Shown piece after piece: positions 8,362-15,829 of a DNA stretch of 40,232 nucleotides (position 1 is its first letter; each line of letters begins with the position of its first letter). This DNA comes from Jaenimonas drosophilae (lineage: Eukaryota; Euglenozoa; Kinetoplastea; Trypanosomatida; Trypanosomatidae). The translations under genes and the position numbers were made by a program. The stretch lies in contig JASAON010001493.1 of assembly GCA_030849065.1 (NCBI GenBank), forward strand, positions 1-40,232. Reading direction: 5' to 3'. The notes under the pieces were generated by a model. That model did not search any database and was not told the DNA's origin. It saw nothing but the letters and a program-made list of their open reading frames with translations.

Positions 8362-10479
8362 ATGCAGGCAGCTGAGCAGAACATATGCCCGCTGAGCCCC
8401 TACATGTGGAGCGCCCCCAAGCAGGTGGTGGTGGCCTCCGGCAGTCAGGTTGGCTCCGTAGCAAACGTGCTGCATCACTTGGCCGACTTGGAGCTCGCCT
8501 TTGACCTGATTGTGAAGGAGATGGTGCCGCCCTACAACCACCCCGTCTACGAAGCCTTCCAGCACCACCAGGTGCACACCGCGGCCCTCAACAAGCGCCA
8601 GTTTGACGTGATTCGGTACGGCATGGTCCTAGACAAGGAGGAGCGTCTCGTCATGGTTCCCGCCCCACGTGGCTGCGCCGACAGCGGCGTGCGTGTCGCG
8701 CGTGAGTTCAACGCCATCTTCCACGGTGATCTCAACACCTCCGCCATCTCCAAGCACCCCCTCCTGCCGGAGTACTGCTTCGTCGTGTACAAGTTCCCCG
8801 AGGCGGCTGACGGGGAGGAGCCCAACTCGGTAGTTCCCACCCCACTCTTCCGGGTGGTCTTCCGCAATGAGGCCTACAACGAAAGTGGGATTGCCGAGAT
8901 GTGCGAGACCTTCCCACTCTTCCGCCTGCGTGCCATCTTCGTCTCCAACAAGACCTACTACCCCATCATGAAGGAGCTCTATAGTTACCGCCAGAACCAC
9001 CCAGGCGTCTTTACGACGGAGGAGGGCAAGGTGCTGCCAAACCCCAAGGTGGAGCAGATCATCCTGAGTGAGCCCATCAAGGAGCTCTGCGAGGTGTGGA
9101 TGAAGGTGCTCGACGGAATCGCGCCAACCTGGGTGAAGGAGAAGGGAGTTGGGCCAGACGTGGTTGGCCTCTTCCTCTCCACCCACCGCGCCAAGGGCCG
9201 TGGTGCCGTGCAGGATAAGTTTGAGAAGGACACCACCAACGCCATGAAGCAGGTGGATAACCGCGTACGTGTTCAGTACACCGCCAACTACGACCGCATG
9301 GTGAAGCGTGTGGAGATCCTCAAGCGTGAGCGGGGGATGGTGAACCGCTGGCGCGATGGGGAGTTTGATCTCCCCTACTACGCTGAGGAGAACACCGGGG
9401 CAGAGCCCGAGATGGAAACCGCCAAGTGCGCACGCATCCTCATGCGCCTCACCCGCAGTGGCACCAACGAGCTCATTGATGGTGAGATCTGTGCCTTTGT
9501 ACCCGAGGACTGGGAGTACAAGGACCAGCGTGTGTACCGCACCCCTGCCGCAGAAAAGCTGCGCTTGTGGGTGCTCAAGGGCCTCATGGCGGCGGAGATT
9601 CACAACATCCACGCTGTTCTCCTCGAGGTTGATACGACCCTGCTCCTCTCGCAGTGCATCGGCCTCCTCTGGGGTGACAACACCAACGAAGACCGCATTG
9701 GGGAGGCGAGCTTTCACATTTGCAAGATTGTGGTGGAAACGGTGGAGGACTACATTCAGCACAGTGGTGTGATTTGGAAGGCCTCCATTGTGGTGTGTGA
9801 TGAGGAGAGCGAGCGTGCCATGAAGCTCTGCGCAGAAATTCTAGAGCTCACGCAGAGCACCAAGAACCGCGTGGAGATTCAGGAGCGTCAGAAGGAGCTC
9901 GACGCTCCACGCGAGGAGGCGGAACGCCAACGCCGTCGTGAGCTGCTCGAGCAGCACCTCCGCGAGAAGGCGCGCGCCGATGCCGAGGCTGGCATCAAGA
10001 AGCCATCGTACTACGACAAGGTGGTGGAGTCTCTCCGCAATGGTGAGTCTGGCGCCCTCGTTGTGCGTGATGAGAAGCCCAGGATCAACTTCTCAGACCT
10101 CTGCTCCTCCATCCCGTCCTCCATTGCGAATCGTGCGCATCATAGCGGCCTCCACATCACCGACGCCAACCTCTTCCCACTCTTTGAATCCCTGCTCGAC
10201 CCCAACGCGGAGGTACTCACAGTTACACGTGTGGTGGAGATCCTCATGTACAAGCTGGACCCCTCCAAGTCGGAGTACACTCCATGGCCCAACAACCACC
10301 CACTCTTGGCCCTGGATAGCTGCGGCATTCCGTGCGATGAGAAGCGCGTGAAGAGCTTCGTGATGGGCTTCTGCCACATTCCCTACAATGAGATCCGCTC
10401 CGCCAGGAACGACGACAGCGAGCCCACTCTGAACTACGTGGAGTTCTCCATGATGATGCTCGCCCTTGCCTGCCAGTAA
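8362..10479 (+). CDS. Conserved-looking 705-residue protein, degenerate EF-hand-like C-terminus
   Basis: Not recognised. The product starts MQAAEQNICPLSPYMWSAP, with a long globular N-terminal half. A charged region at about residues 510-560 (ERQKELDAPREEAERQRRRE...) is likely a coiled coil or single helix. The C-terminal 150 residues carry two helix-loop-helix units resembling degenerate EF hands (LFPLFESLLDPNAEVLTVTR and a final DSEPTLNYVEFSMMMLALA), without full sets of calcium ligands. Codons are strongly C- or G-ending (AAG, CTC, GAG, AAC), suggesting high expression. No signal peptide or membrane helix is seen. A flagellar or cytoskeletal role would fit the abundance and coiled coil but is only a guess. 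The start is the first ATG after the acceptor at 8228-8229. Confidence 0.8.
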   Translation: MQAAEQNICPLSPYMWSAPKQVVVASGSQVGSVANVLHHLADLELAFDLIVKEMVPPYNHPVYEAFQHHQVHTAALNKRQFDVIRYGMVLDKEERLVMVPAPRGCADSGVRVAREFNAIFHGDLNTSAISKHPLLPEYCFVVYKFPEAADGEEPNSVVPTPLFRVVFRNEAYNESGIAEMCETFPLFRLRAIFVSNKTYYPIMKELYSYRQNHPGVFTTEEGKVLPNPKVEQIILSEPIKELCEVWMKVLDGIAPTWVKEKGVGPDVVGLFLSTHRAKGRGAVQDKFEKDTTNAMKQVDNRVRVQYTANYDRMVKRVEILKRERGMVNRWRDGEFDLPYYAEENTGAEPEMETAKCARILMRLTRSGTNELIDGEICAFVPEDWEYKDQRVYRTPAAEKLRLWVLKGLMAAEIHNIHAVLLEVDTTLLLSQCIGLLWGDNTNEDRIGEASFHICKIVVETVEDYIQHSGVIWKASIVVCDEESERAMKLCAEILELTQSTKNRVEIQERQKELDAPREEAERQRRRELLEQHLREKARADAEAGIKKPSYYDKVVESLRNGESGALVVRDEKPRINFSDLCSSIPSSIANRAHHSGLHITDANLFPLFESLLDPNAEVLTVTRVVEILMYKLDPSKSEYTPWPNNHPLLALDSCGIPCDEKRVKSFVMGFCHIPYNEIRSARNDDSEPTLNYVEFSMMMLALACQ

Positions 10480-11117
10480 GATGGGAGATGTGGTGGGAAT
10501 GCGTTGTTGGGGATGATGATGATGTTCGTGCTGAGGTGGTGACGATCCTCCCTTGTAGCGTTGTGAAAGAGAGAGTGTGTGTGTGTGAATCTGGCGAGAT
10601 TTGAGGCACACACACAAAAAAACATATATTGGGCTATCGATGATGATGATGATGGCGAATGATAGTGGTGATGTTAATGAGCATCTGCGTTCTCTCTTCA
10701 TGCGGCATGCCTTATGCCCAAGAGAATCCGTCTTTGTACTTGAAAGAGGGATGAGATGCTGATGCTTGTTGGTGTCGTTGATGGGATGATGGATGATCTG
10801 CTACCGTCACCTTCACACCACACCATTCAGATCCCCCTCACTTCACTACTCGTGCTTGACGACTGGTTTTCAACCTTGCCCGTGTATACGACGTGGCACT
10901 ACCACTATCACTACCACTACTACCACTACTACTACTACTAGTACTAGTACTACTAGTACTACTAGCCAACGATGTAAATTGAGAAGAACCTCGCGTGTGT
11001 ATCCTTGGAGAATCCTTCCCCAGCCAACAGCAACGCGCACCCATTCTGTAGCCCATGCAGACGCTGGGTGATGATGATGTCCTGCACCACTTGCCCATGA
11101 CACCGGCGTACGCGTAG
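10480..11117. other. Intergenic stretch with simple repeats, no gene seen
   Basis: No frame here combines an acceptor-linked ATG with plausible composition. The stretch holds ATG/GAT runs (10512-10524, 10638-10653), a GT run near 10574-10587 and a TAC/CTA run at 10898-10965. It probably contains the 3' UTR of the 705-residue gene. Confidence 0.6.
10898..10965 (+). repeat. (ACT/CTA)n trinucleotide run with palindromic ACTAGT units
   Basis: Imperfect ACC/ACT triplets change into ACTACTACTAGTACTAGT-type sequence. ACTAGTACTAGT is self-complementary, so the end of this run can form hairpins or slipped structures. Confidence 0.7.
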
Positions 11118-11332
11118 GTTACGACCACCATCCAAACCAAATTGTTGTTGTCTTTTTCATTTTTTTTCATGTCTACTCCGTTCATCTTCTGTTGGCCATG
11201 GGACACTCTCGGATACCTCACAAACTATCTAACACCTCCAACCATCACGAAAACCTTCACTCACTTTACATGCTGGTACATCACTTCATGTGTGGTCTTC
11301 TCCTCGTCCTTCCTCTCTGCAATTCTTTGTAG
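11118..11332 (+). promoter_or_regulatory. AG-free pyrimidine-rich zone ending in a strong acceptor-like AG
   Basis: No AG dinucleotide is found from about 11118 to the AG at 11331-11332. The zone contains T-rich tracts (CTTTTTCATTTTTTTTC at about 11153-11169) and ends TTCTTTGTAG after a long C/T tract. This looks like a trans-splice acceptor with a long AG-exclusion zone. It sits directly upstream of the structured repeats and may release the 5' end of their precursor or cap a host transcript. Confidence 0.45.
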
Positions 11333-11392
11333 GAATATGGCTACAACTTGCTTGCGCAACACACACACACACACACGCACATGTTTGAATTG

Positions 11393-11457
11393 CGCGGATC
11401 ACGTCTGCACCTCATCTCTACGAGTGATGAGTAGTGTTGTAATGATCCGCTAGATCT
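11393..11457 (+). ncRNA. Putative single-hairpin AGA-box H/ACA snoRNA, copy 1
   Basis: The lower stem GCGGATCA (11394-11401) pairs with TGATCCGC (11443-11450). The upper stem CACCTCATC pairs with GATGAG plus GTG, and AGA follows at 11452-11454, three bases before the proposed 3' end. A single hairpin followed by AGA is the known form of trypanosomatid H/ACA guides. The apical loop is one base shorter than in copies 2 and 3, so the indel falls where pairing is not disturbed. Confidence 0.5.
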
Positions 11458-11589
11458 CATCTGTCTCATGGACGTACTACGAATGACGGGAACTCTCTGG
11501 ACGCCGTCACTCACGTTGATGTGCGTCCTCATCATTTTCCGAAGACTACTCTAGCCATTCATGCATCCGTATATACATCAACGCCACTG

Positions 11590-11655
11590 CGCGGATCACG
11601 TCTGCACCTCATCTACTACGAGTGATGAGTAGTGTTGTAATGATCCGCTAGATCT
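11590..11655 (+). ncRNA. Putative single-hairpin AGA-box H/ACA snoRNA, copy 2
   Basis: Lower stem 11591-11598 with 11641-11648 (8 bp). The internal loop is CGTCTG on the 5' side and TTGTAA (11635-11640) on the 3' side. The upper stem is CACCTCATC with GATGAG-TA-GTG, and the AGA box is at 11650-11652. The distance from the top of the 3' pocket to the AGA is 15 nt, matching the 14-16 nt spacing rule of H/ACA pseudouridylation guides. The pocket strands would define an rRNA or snRNA target, which I could not identify by eye. Confidence 0.55.
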
Positions 11656-11787
11656 CATCTGTCTCATGGACGTACTACGAATGACGGGAACTCTCTGGAC
11701 GCCGTCACTCACGTTGATGTGCGTCCTCATCATTTTCCGAAGACTACTCTAGCCATTCATGCATCCGTATATACATCAACGCCACTG

Positions 11788-11853
11788 CGCGGATCACGTC
11801 TGCACCTCATCTACTACGAGTGATGAGTAGTGTTGTAATGATCCGCTAGATCT
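11788..11853 (+). ncRNA. Putative single-hairpin AGA-box H/ACA snoRNA, copy 3
   Basis: Same fold as copy 2: lower stem 11789-11796 with 11839-11846, AGA at 11848-11850. The hairpin plus AGA is identical to copy 2, while the sequence after it in the repeat unit has diverged. That is what selection on the RNA element would give. Confidence 0.55.
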
Positions 11854-12132
11854 CATCTGCTTCATGGACGTACCATTAACGACGGGAACTCTCTGGACGC
11901 CATCATTCACGTTGGTGTGCGTCCTCATCATTTTCCGAAGACTCCTCACTCTGTATCTCCTGACCCCACTGCTCCACTTTCTCCCCCCCCCAAACCTCAC
12001 ATTTTTCTTAACTGCTTCTAACAACAACGGCAGCTCTCTGGAGGCGCTATGCGGCATCTACTCCGTGCGTTTCCTCATCGGCTGACGGAGACCACAACTC
12101 CTCCATCTTCTCCCCAATCTGTGTGGCAACAA

Positions 12133-12222
12133 CAACTAATCTGATGTTACTTCGCTTTGCTGATTTACGAACATGCTGAAAAGCTACCAAAGCAATACGT
12201 ATCGAGAAACTGATTGGTGTTG
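12133..12222 (+). ncRNA. Putative box C/D snoRNA, copy 1 (degenerate C box)
   Basis: C-like box TGATGT (12142-12147), D' CTGA (about 12160-12163), C' ATGCTGA and D CTGA (12210-12213). C-to-D spacing is 72 nt, as in the other copies. The C box departs from TGATGA and the terminal stem is weak, so this copy may be decaying. A small CCATCAC/GTGATGG hairpin follows the D box. Confidence 0.4.
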
Positions 12223-12305
12223 GCCATCACTTGTGGTGATGGAGGTGTGGGACACACACACACACACATGCATGCATGTGGCCTATTCGCTCGTTGAGCT
12301 AGACG

Positions 12306-12353
12306 GACCTCTCCTGTAGGCTTCACTCATGAGTGGGGCGTACAGGAGAGGCC
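12306..12353 (+). other. Strong hairpin between C/D-like copies 1 and 2
   Basis: CCTCTCCTGTA (12308-12318) pairs perfectly with TACAGGAGAGG (12341-12351), extendable by GG/CC across a one-base bulge. An inner internal loop (GGCTT versus GGGCG) and the apical palindrome CACTCATGAGTG complete it. The shape resembles an H/ACA hairpin, but no AGA or ACA box follows at the right distance. The next spacer carries a similar apical stem, CACTC-GTT-GAGTG (12534-12546). Confidence 0.6.
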
Positions 12354-12379
12354 ACTCTCTGTTTATTCATGCCTGCCTC

Positions 12380-12469
12380 TCCTACTGCTGATGATATCTC
12401 GCTTTGCTGATTTACGGATATGCTGAAAAGCTACCAAAGCAATACGTATCGAGAAACTGATTGGTGTTG
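12380..12469 (+). ncRNA. Putative box C/D snoRNA, copy 2
   Basis: C TGATGA (12389-12394), D' CTGA, C' ATGCTGA and D CTGA (12457-12460), at the same internal spacing as copy 3. The region from D' to D is essentially identical to copy 3. Two changes fall between C and D' (ATCTCG versus ACTTCG), inside the putative D' guide. The terminal stem is weaker than in copy 3. Confidence 0.5.
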
Positions 12470-12618
12470 GCCATCACTTGTGGTGATCTAAGTCTGAGCT
12501 CACCCACACACACTCAGGCATGTCTGTGTGGTTCACTCGTTGAGTGAGTTAGTTCCGCTAATGTGTTGCCTGTCTGGCTGTTCTACTTGCTCCCCCCACC
12601 CACACACGCACATTATCA

Positions 12619-12708
12619 CAATACCGCTGATGATACTTCGCTTTGCTGATTTACGGATATGCTGAAAAGCTACCAAAGCAATACGTATCGAGAAACTGAT
12701 TGGTGTTG
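12619..12708 (+). ncRNA. Putative box C/D snoRNA, copy 3 (best formed)
   Basis: A terminal stem CAATACC (12619-12625) with GGTGTTG (12702-12708) gives 7 bp including one G-U. It encloses C TGATGA (12628-12633), D' CTGA (12646-12649), C' ATGCTGA (12659-12665, one mismatch to consensus) and D CTGA (12696-12699). The 90-nt length is normal for a methylation guide. The stretches before D' (ACTTCGCTTTG) and before D (ACGTATCGAGAAA) are the putative antisense guides; targets were not identified. The open reading frame beginning at 12659 starts inside the C' box and is not the gene start. Confidence 0.55.
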
Positions 12709-12858
12709 TATCTGTGTAAATGTGTTGGGGGGCTGCGAGCGGCTGTTGGAGATGTGTGCTGGCATGAGCAGCTCTACCATCATCATCTCCAAGCACAATT
12801 ATACTACAACACCACCATCACTCCATGCACATGAATACCACACACACCATGGACCATG

Positions 12859-12909
12859 TTCCTACTCCTATTCTTCTCTTCCTTCTACACCTACTTGTAC
12901 TTGTGCTAG
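12859..12909 (+). promoter_or_regulatory. Predicted trans-splice acceptor for the 370-residue gene
   Basis: The pyrimidine tract TTCCTACTCCTATTCTTCTC continues with TTCCTTCTACACC and leads to GTGCTAG, AG at 12908-12909. The first ATG downstream is 12986 in the context CACCATGG. Confidence 0.6.
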
Positions 12910-12985
12910 TTTGCTCGCTTCGAACGACTACCCCCGTCTTCAGAACCCCCAACCTCTCTTCTTTACCGTCTTGACCATCGTCACC

Positions 12986-14098
12986 ATGGCCGTCACCCGC
13001 AACGACGACAACGCCGCCCCCGACCGCCGCCCCCGCGAGCTCACGGCGAAGCAGCGCGCTCGCCAGCAGCGCAGCGGCGCCGAGGCCGCCAAGATGATGC
13101 GTCTCGCCGGCACCGAGCCCACGGAGGAGGAGAAGAAGACCATCATCCACACCCACAAGCCCCAGCCCACCAACTTCAGCTCCACCGCTGACCTCCTTGG
13201 CGGACCCAAGAACCCCCCCAAGATCACCCAGGGTGTGCGCCGCTACGGCGACAAGGAATCCGACAATGTGGGCTACATGCTGACCGATGAGTTCTTCAGC
13301 AGTGGTGCCGATGAGCCCAAGAAGAACCGCAACATCCCCAAGGACGGCGTGAATAACAGCTGCAAGGTGCTCGCGGAGGAGGCCCCCTTCCGCCCTGGCC
13401 TCCGCATGGCCGACGACCACGGCGCCCCGATGGACGCCCCCTTCTTCGAGGACAACGACCCCAAGGGCCCCCGTGAGATCCCCGACCCCGAGGGCGTGCG
13501 CTTCTTCCCCATGAAGTCCCAGGCCAACAACAACGTCCTCCACCCCGAGTGCGACGCCGACCCTTACCACCTCCGCGCCGAGCCCCACCCCAGCTTCAAG
13601 AAGAACAAGGCCAACGAGTCCGTCAACGTCACCAACCTCAAGGCCTACACCCCTCAGCAGCTCAACGAGCCCGAGGAGCCCAACCGTCAGTGGGGTCCCC
13701 GCAAGTTCGTGGCCCCCGGCATCTACCCCCGTAGGCGCCCCACGATCCGCCAGATGAACTGCGACGCCAAGGCGGAGCACGACGTCCTTGGCAACGGCCG
13801 CTTCGGCAAGCCCGAGCAGGTGAAGCCAGTTGGCGTAGCGAAGCCCGACGTGCCCCCGCCCAAGGACACCGCCCACGACGTCGTCTTCAACCGCCTCGTC
13901 CCTCAGCAGCAGGAGCCCACCAAGAAGCCCAAGAACGACCTCCTCCGCTACTACGACCCCGCCGTCGATGGCCCCTCCGAGCTCAAGCAGACCCGCCATA
14001 CCAAGAACAACGTGGAGTCCAAGGACGTTCCCAGCCGCCCCAGCTGCAAGGCCAACGGCACCTACAAGACCAAGAACGGCACCGCCAGCAACTGGTAA
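12986..14098 (+). CDS. Highly expressed 370-residue Pro/Asn/Lys-rich protein of unknown function
   Basis: Not recognised. The product starts MAVTRNDDNAAPDRRPRE, is hydrophilic throughout and rich in Pro, Asn, Lys, Arg and Asp. It has little predicted helix except near the N-terminus, and no membrane segment or signal peptide. It ends KNGTASNW. Third codon positions are almost all C or G (GCC, CCC, AAG, AAC, CGC), by far the strongest bias in the window, indicating very high expression. Extended Pro/Asn-rich proteins of this kind occur among microtubule-binding or axonemal proteins; that is a guess. The bias also produces a long antisense open frame here. The start is the first ATG after the acceptor at 12908-12909, in a good context. 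Confidence 0.88.
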   Translation: MAVTRNDDNAAPDRRPRELTAKQRARQQRSGAEAAKMMRLAGTEPTEEEKKTIIHTHKPQPTNFSSTADLLGGPKNPPKITQGVRRYGDKESDNVGYMLTDEFFSSGADEPKKNRNIPKDGVNNSCKVLAEEAPFRPGLRMADDHGAPMDAPFFEDNDPKGPREIPDPEGVRFFPMKSQANNNVLHPECDADPYHLRAEPHPSFKKNKANESVNVTNLKAYTPQQLNEPEEPNRQWGPRKFVAPGIYPRRRPTIRQMNCDAKAEHDVLGNGRFGKPEQVKPVGVAKPDVPPPKDTAHDVVFNRLVPQQQEPTKKPKNDLLRYYDPAVDGPSELKQTRHTKNNVESKDVPSRPSCKANGTYKTKNGTASNW

Positions 14099-15351
14099 AC
14101 CACATCACACACACACACACACACCATGATGAGAGGTGGCATGAGAGAGGCCAGGGGAGGACAGACTCCACAGCGTACCACCTACACCGACCCAGTGCCA
14201 TCGCAACACCCCGTGGGTGCAGGAACGAGGGCGGATGTGGTGATGCTGCACTGTGAATGAATGAATTCCTCTGGCGTCGATTATTTTTCGTCGGTGAGCG
14301 CACCAATTGAATCTGACCCTCACACGTGAACGTTGGATGGAGGAGTTGGGAGAAGCAATCCCACCTCCTCTTTCATTCCCACGCACATGTGCTGGGACGG
14401 GATCATTCATTGGTTGTCCATGGCCATATGGGCTTGCGCACGCATCACCGTGTAGAAGCGCAGCAACTACTGCGACGACCCACGACACTCTTTTTCATCA
14501 TTTTTCTTCTTCACCGTTGCTGCGGTGATGGAGAGATGAAAAATGTGGATGAGTCAGCGGTAGATAGGGGCCGTGATGCTTGCAGATCCTCACTCCAGTG
14601 CAGGTGAGCGGGGGGAGCGAAAAAGGGTGGGGCCACACATGAGATGCTCTCGTGCGGCTCCCTTCCTAAACACAACTCACCCCCCTGCCAACAACCCACC
14701 AGAGTGAAGGGGCTGCATCACAAAACACAAGTAGGAAACCCGCACACCCCCTCCGACTGAAAACGCGTGTCAGCCACGCAGAAGTACGAAACGCACGCAC
14801 GTATGCACTACGTACCTCCACACACAACAACAAAAGAACGTACACACACCCACAAACTCACGCACTCACGCAGTATCCAAAAAAAAAAAATCCATCACCC
14901 AACGGAACACACCCACACACACACACGAGGTATCTCCCTCCCTTTCTTCAAAGGATGTGATGATTGCCGTCAGGTTGGGGTACCTACAAACACTCACACA
15001 CACACACACACACGAAACGAAAGAACAAAAAAAGACAAGAAAAAAAATATACGAAAGCCCACAGAACCGGAAAATCAAACAAACACACTGTACGCTCCAC
15101 CTTCTCTCTCTTCAAGATAAAAATGGAACTGCAACATGTGTGTGCATATGTGTGTCTGTGATGCGTGCGTGTGCGTTCTTGTGGGGTGTAGGTGCAATTG
15201 TGTGTGCGTGCGTGCTAGGTGGCCGCGTATTGATGGCCAACTATCTTTTTCTTTTTCGTTTTCGTTTTCATTATTTCGCTTTCAGCAAGTTTCTTTTTAC
15301 GTTCTTTTTGTTGGGCGCCGTGTGCTCTCCACGCAGCAACGGTTGTGATAG
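14099..15351. other. Long intergenic region, mostly simple repeats
   Basis: It contains (CA)n just after the stop (14103-14125), further CA-rich stretches (14832-14850, 14908-14927, 14990-15013), poly-A runs (14879-14890, about 15040) and GT-rich DNA (15136-15220). A very strong pyrimidine tract (15243-15283) ends TTTCAG, AG at 15284-15285. Three earlier tracts lead only to ORFs of 0 to 23 codons. No tRNA, snoRNA or convincing protein gene is seen. Confidence 0.6.
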
Positions 15352-15522
15352 ATGCCAAACGGGTGTGTGCGAGGGAGTGAGTCGTTTGCCCGAGCAAACG
15401 TCTTGTACTCTCCTCCCTCGTACCAACAACACTTCATGGCTCTATTCTGGGTGCACTCCACCAGCCGTTTCTTCGACGTGTTTGTAGGCTTTGACCGCAC
15501 TCACCGGCTCCAAGTGTTCTGA
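15352..15522 (+). CDS. Candidate 56-residue small ORF
   Basis: The ATG is the first after the strongest pyrimidine tract of the region (15243-15283, AG 15284-15285). The product starts MPNGCVRGSESFARANVLYS and ends in a mixed hydrophobic/basic segment, RFFDVFVGFDRTHRLQVF. Codon use is not biased. The hairpin at 15370-15420 lies inside it, so the conserved element may be the RNA structure rather than a peptide. Unrecognised. Confidence 0.25.
   Translation: MPNGCVRGSESFARANVLYSPPSYQQHFMALFWVHSTSRFFDVFVGFDRTHRLQVF
15370..15420 (+). other. Long stem-loop upstream of the first KAP gene
   Basis: CGAGGGAG (15370-15377) pairs with CTCCCTCG (15413-15420), GAGT (15379-15382) with ACTC (15407-15410), and CGTTTGC (15383-15389) with GCAAACG (15394-15400) around a CCGA loop. 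That is 19 base pairs with one main bulge (TCTTGT). It could be a structured RNA or part of a 5' leader. Confidence 0.6.
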
Positions 15523-15590
15523 GGGCTCAAATGAAACACCACCCGGTGAGTAGGGGGGCGCTAAAAAAAAAAAAGAGATTCATCCAAGGG

Positions 15591-15624
15591 GAGGAGGGAC
15601 GTCTACAGACGAACTCCCGTCCTC
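15591..15624 (+). other. Bulged stem-loop upstream of the first KAP gene
   Basis: GAGGA/TCCTC, GGGA/TCCC and a short CGTCT...AGACG apex stack into one imperfect hairpin, with a single-G bulge and an AAC bulge on the 3' side. Function unknown. Confidence 0.4.
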
Positions 15625-15829
15625 TTCATGTTGAGAGTGCTGTGATGTTTCCAGCATCTCCACACAATGTTGCCAACATCTTTCTCTTCCAGATGATGTA
15701 CTCGCTGTGATTTCTCTCCCTTCTTCTCTGTTACGTAAGGCAAGACTGTTTTTAAAAAATCAAGACGTTTTCTTGTTGTTGCGCAGAGCTGTGACTGTCA
15801 CTGTCAAGGTGCACGTACATGCATTACCC

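Larger units (their letters stand above)
11391..11943 (+). repeat. Tandem repeat, 197-198 bp unit, about 2.8 copies
   Basis: Unit starts (TGCGCGGATC) are at 11391, 11588 and 11786, giving periods of 197 and 198. The one-base difference is in an apical loop (TCTACGAGT versus TACTACGAGT). Copies 1 and 2 are otherwise nearly identical. Copy 3 is identical over the first 66 bases, then differs at about eight positions over the next 90 and stops matching near 11943. Each unit begins with the AGA-box hairpin annotated separately. A second possible hairpin, CGTTGATGT/ACATCAACG (11712-11720 with 11773-11781), lies at the unit end. Confidence 0.92.

Noticed and set aside
8629..9762. 377-codon open frame on the minus strand
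   Set aside because: Antisense of the codon-biased 705-residue gene, with no acceptor tract or protein-like composition.
11337..11453. 38-codon ORF right after the AG-free zone
   Set aside because: It obeys the first-ATG rule but translates a CA repeat and the first H/ACA-like hairpin; the RNA explanation is better.
11588..11785. Possible C/D snoRNA on the minus strand of the tandem repeat (ATGATGA present)
   Set aside because: No CTGA box lies at a suitable distance downstream on that strand.
12049..12144. 31-codon ORF starting MRHLLRAFPHRL
   Set aside because: It follows a tract and AG and has a presequence-like start, but it is very short and its stop overlaps the C-like box of the first C/D copy.
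12660..12699. Complementarity of the C/D guide (ATACGTATCG) to a 5.8S-like CGATACGTA motif
   Set aside because: The match starts seven bases from the D box and leaves the fifth position unpaired, against the D+5 rule; recalled kinetoplastid 5.8S differs there.
12913..12932. TTCGAAC resembling a tRNA T-loop on the minus strand
   Set aside because: No acceptor stem or D-arm around it; it lies in the 5' UTR of the 370-residue gene.
12818..13999. 393-codon open frame on the minus strand
   Set aside because: It is the antisense shadow of the extremely C/G-ending 370-residue gene; its product is a Val/Gly/Leu-rich artefact.
14957..15487. 176-codon open frame on the plus strand
   Set aside because: It begins at a GTG or similar codon, translates CA and GT repeats and a pyrimidine tract, and its interior ATGs do not fit the acceptor rule.
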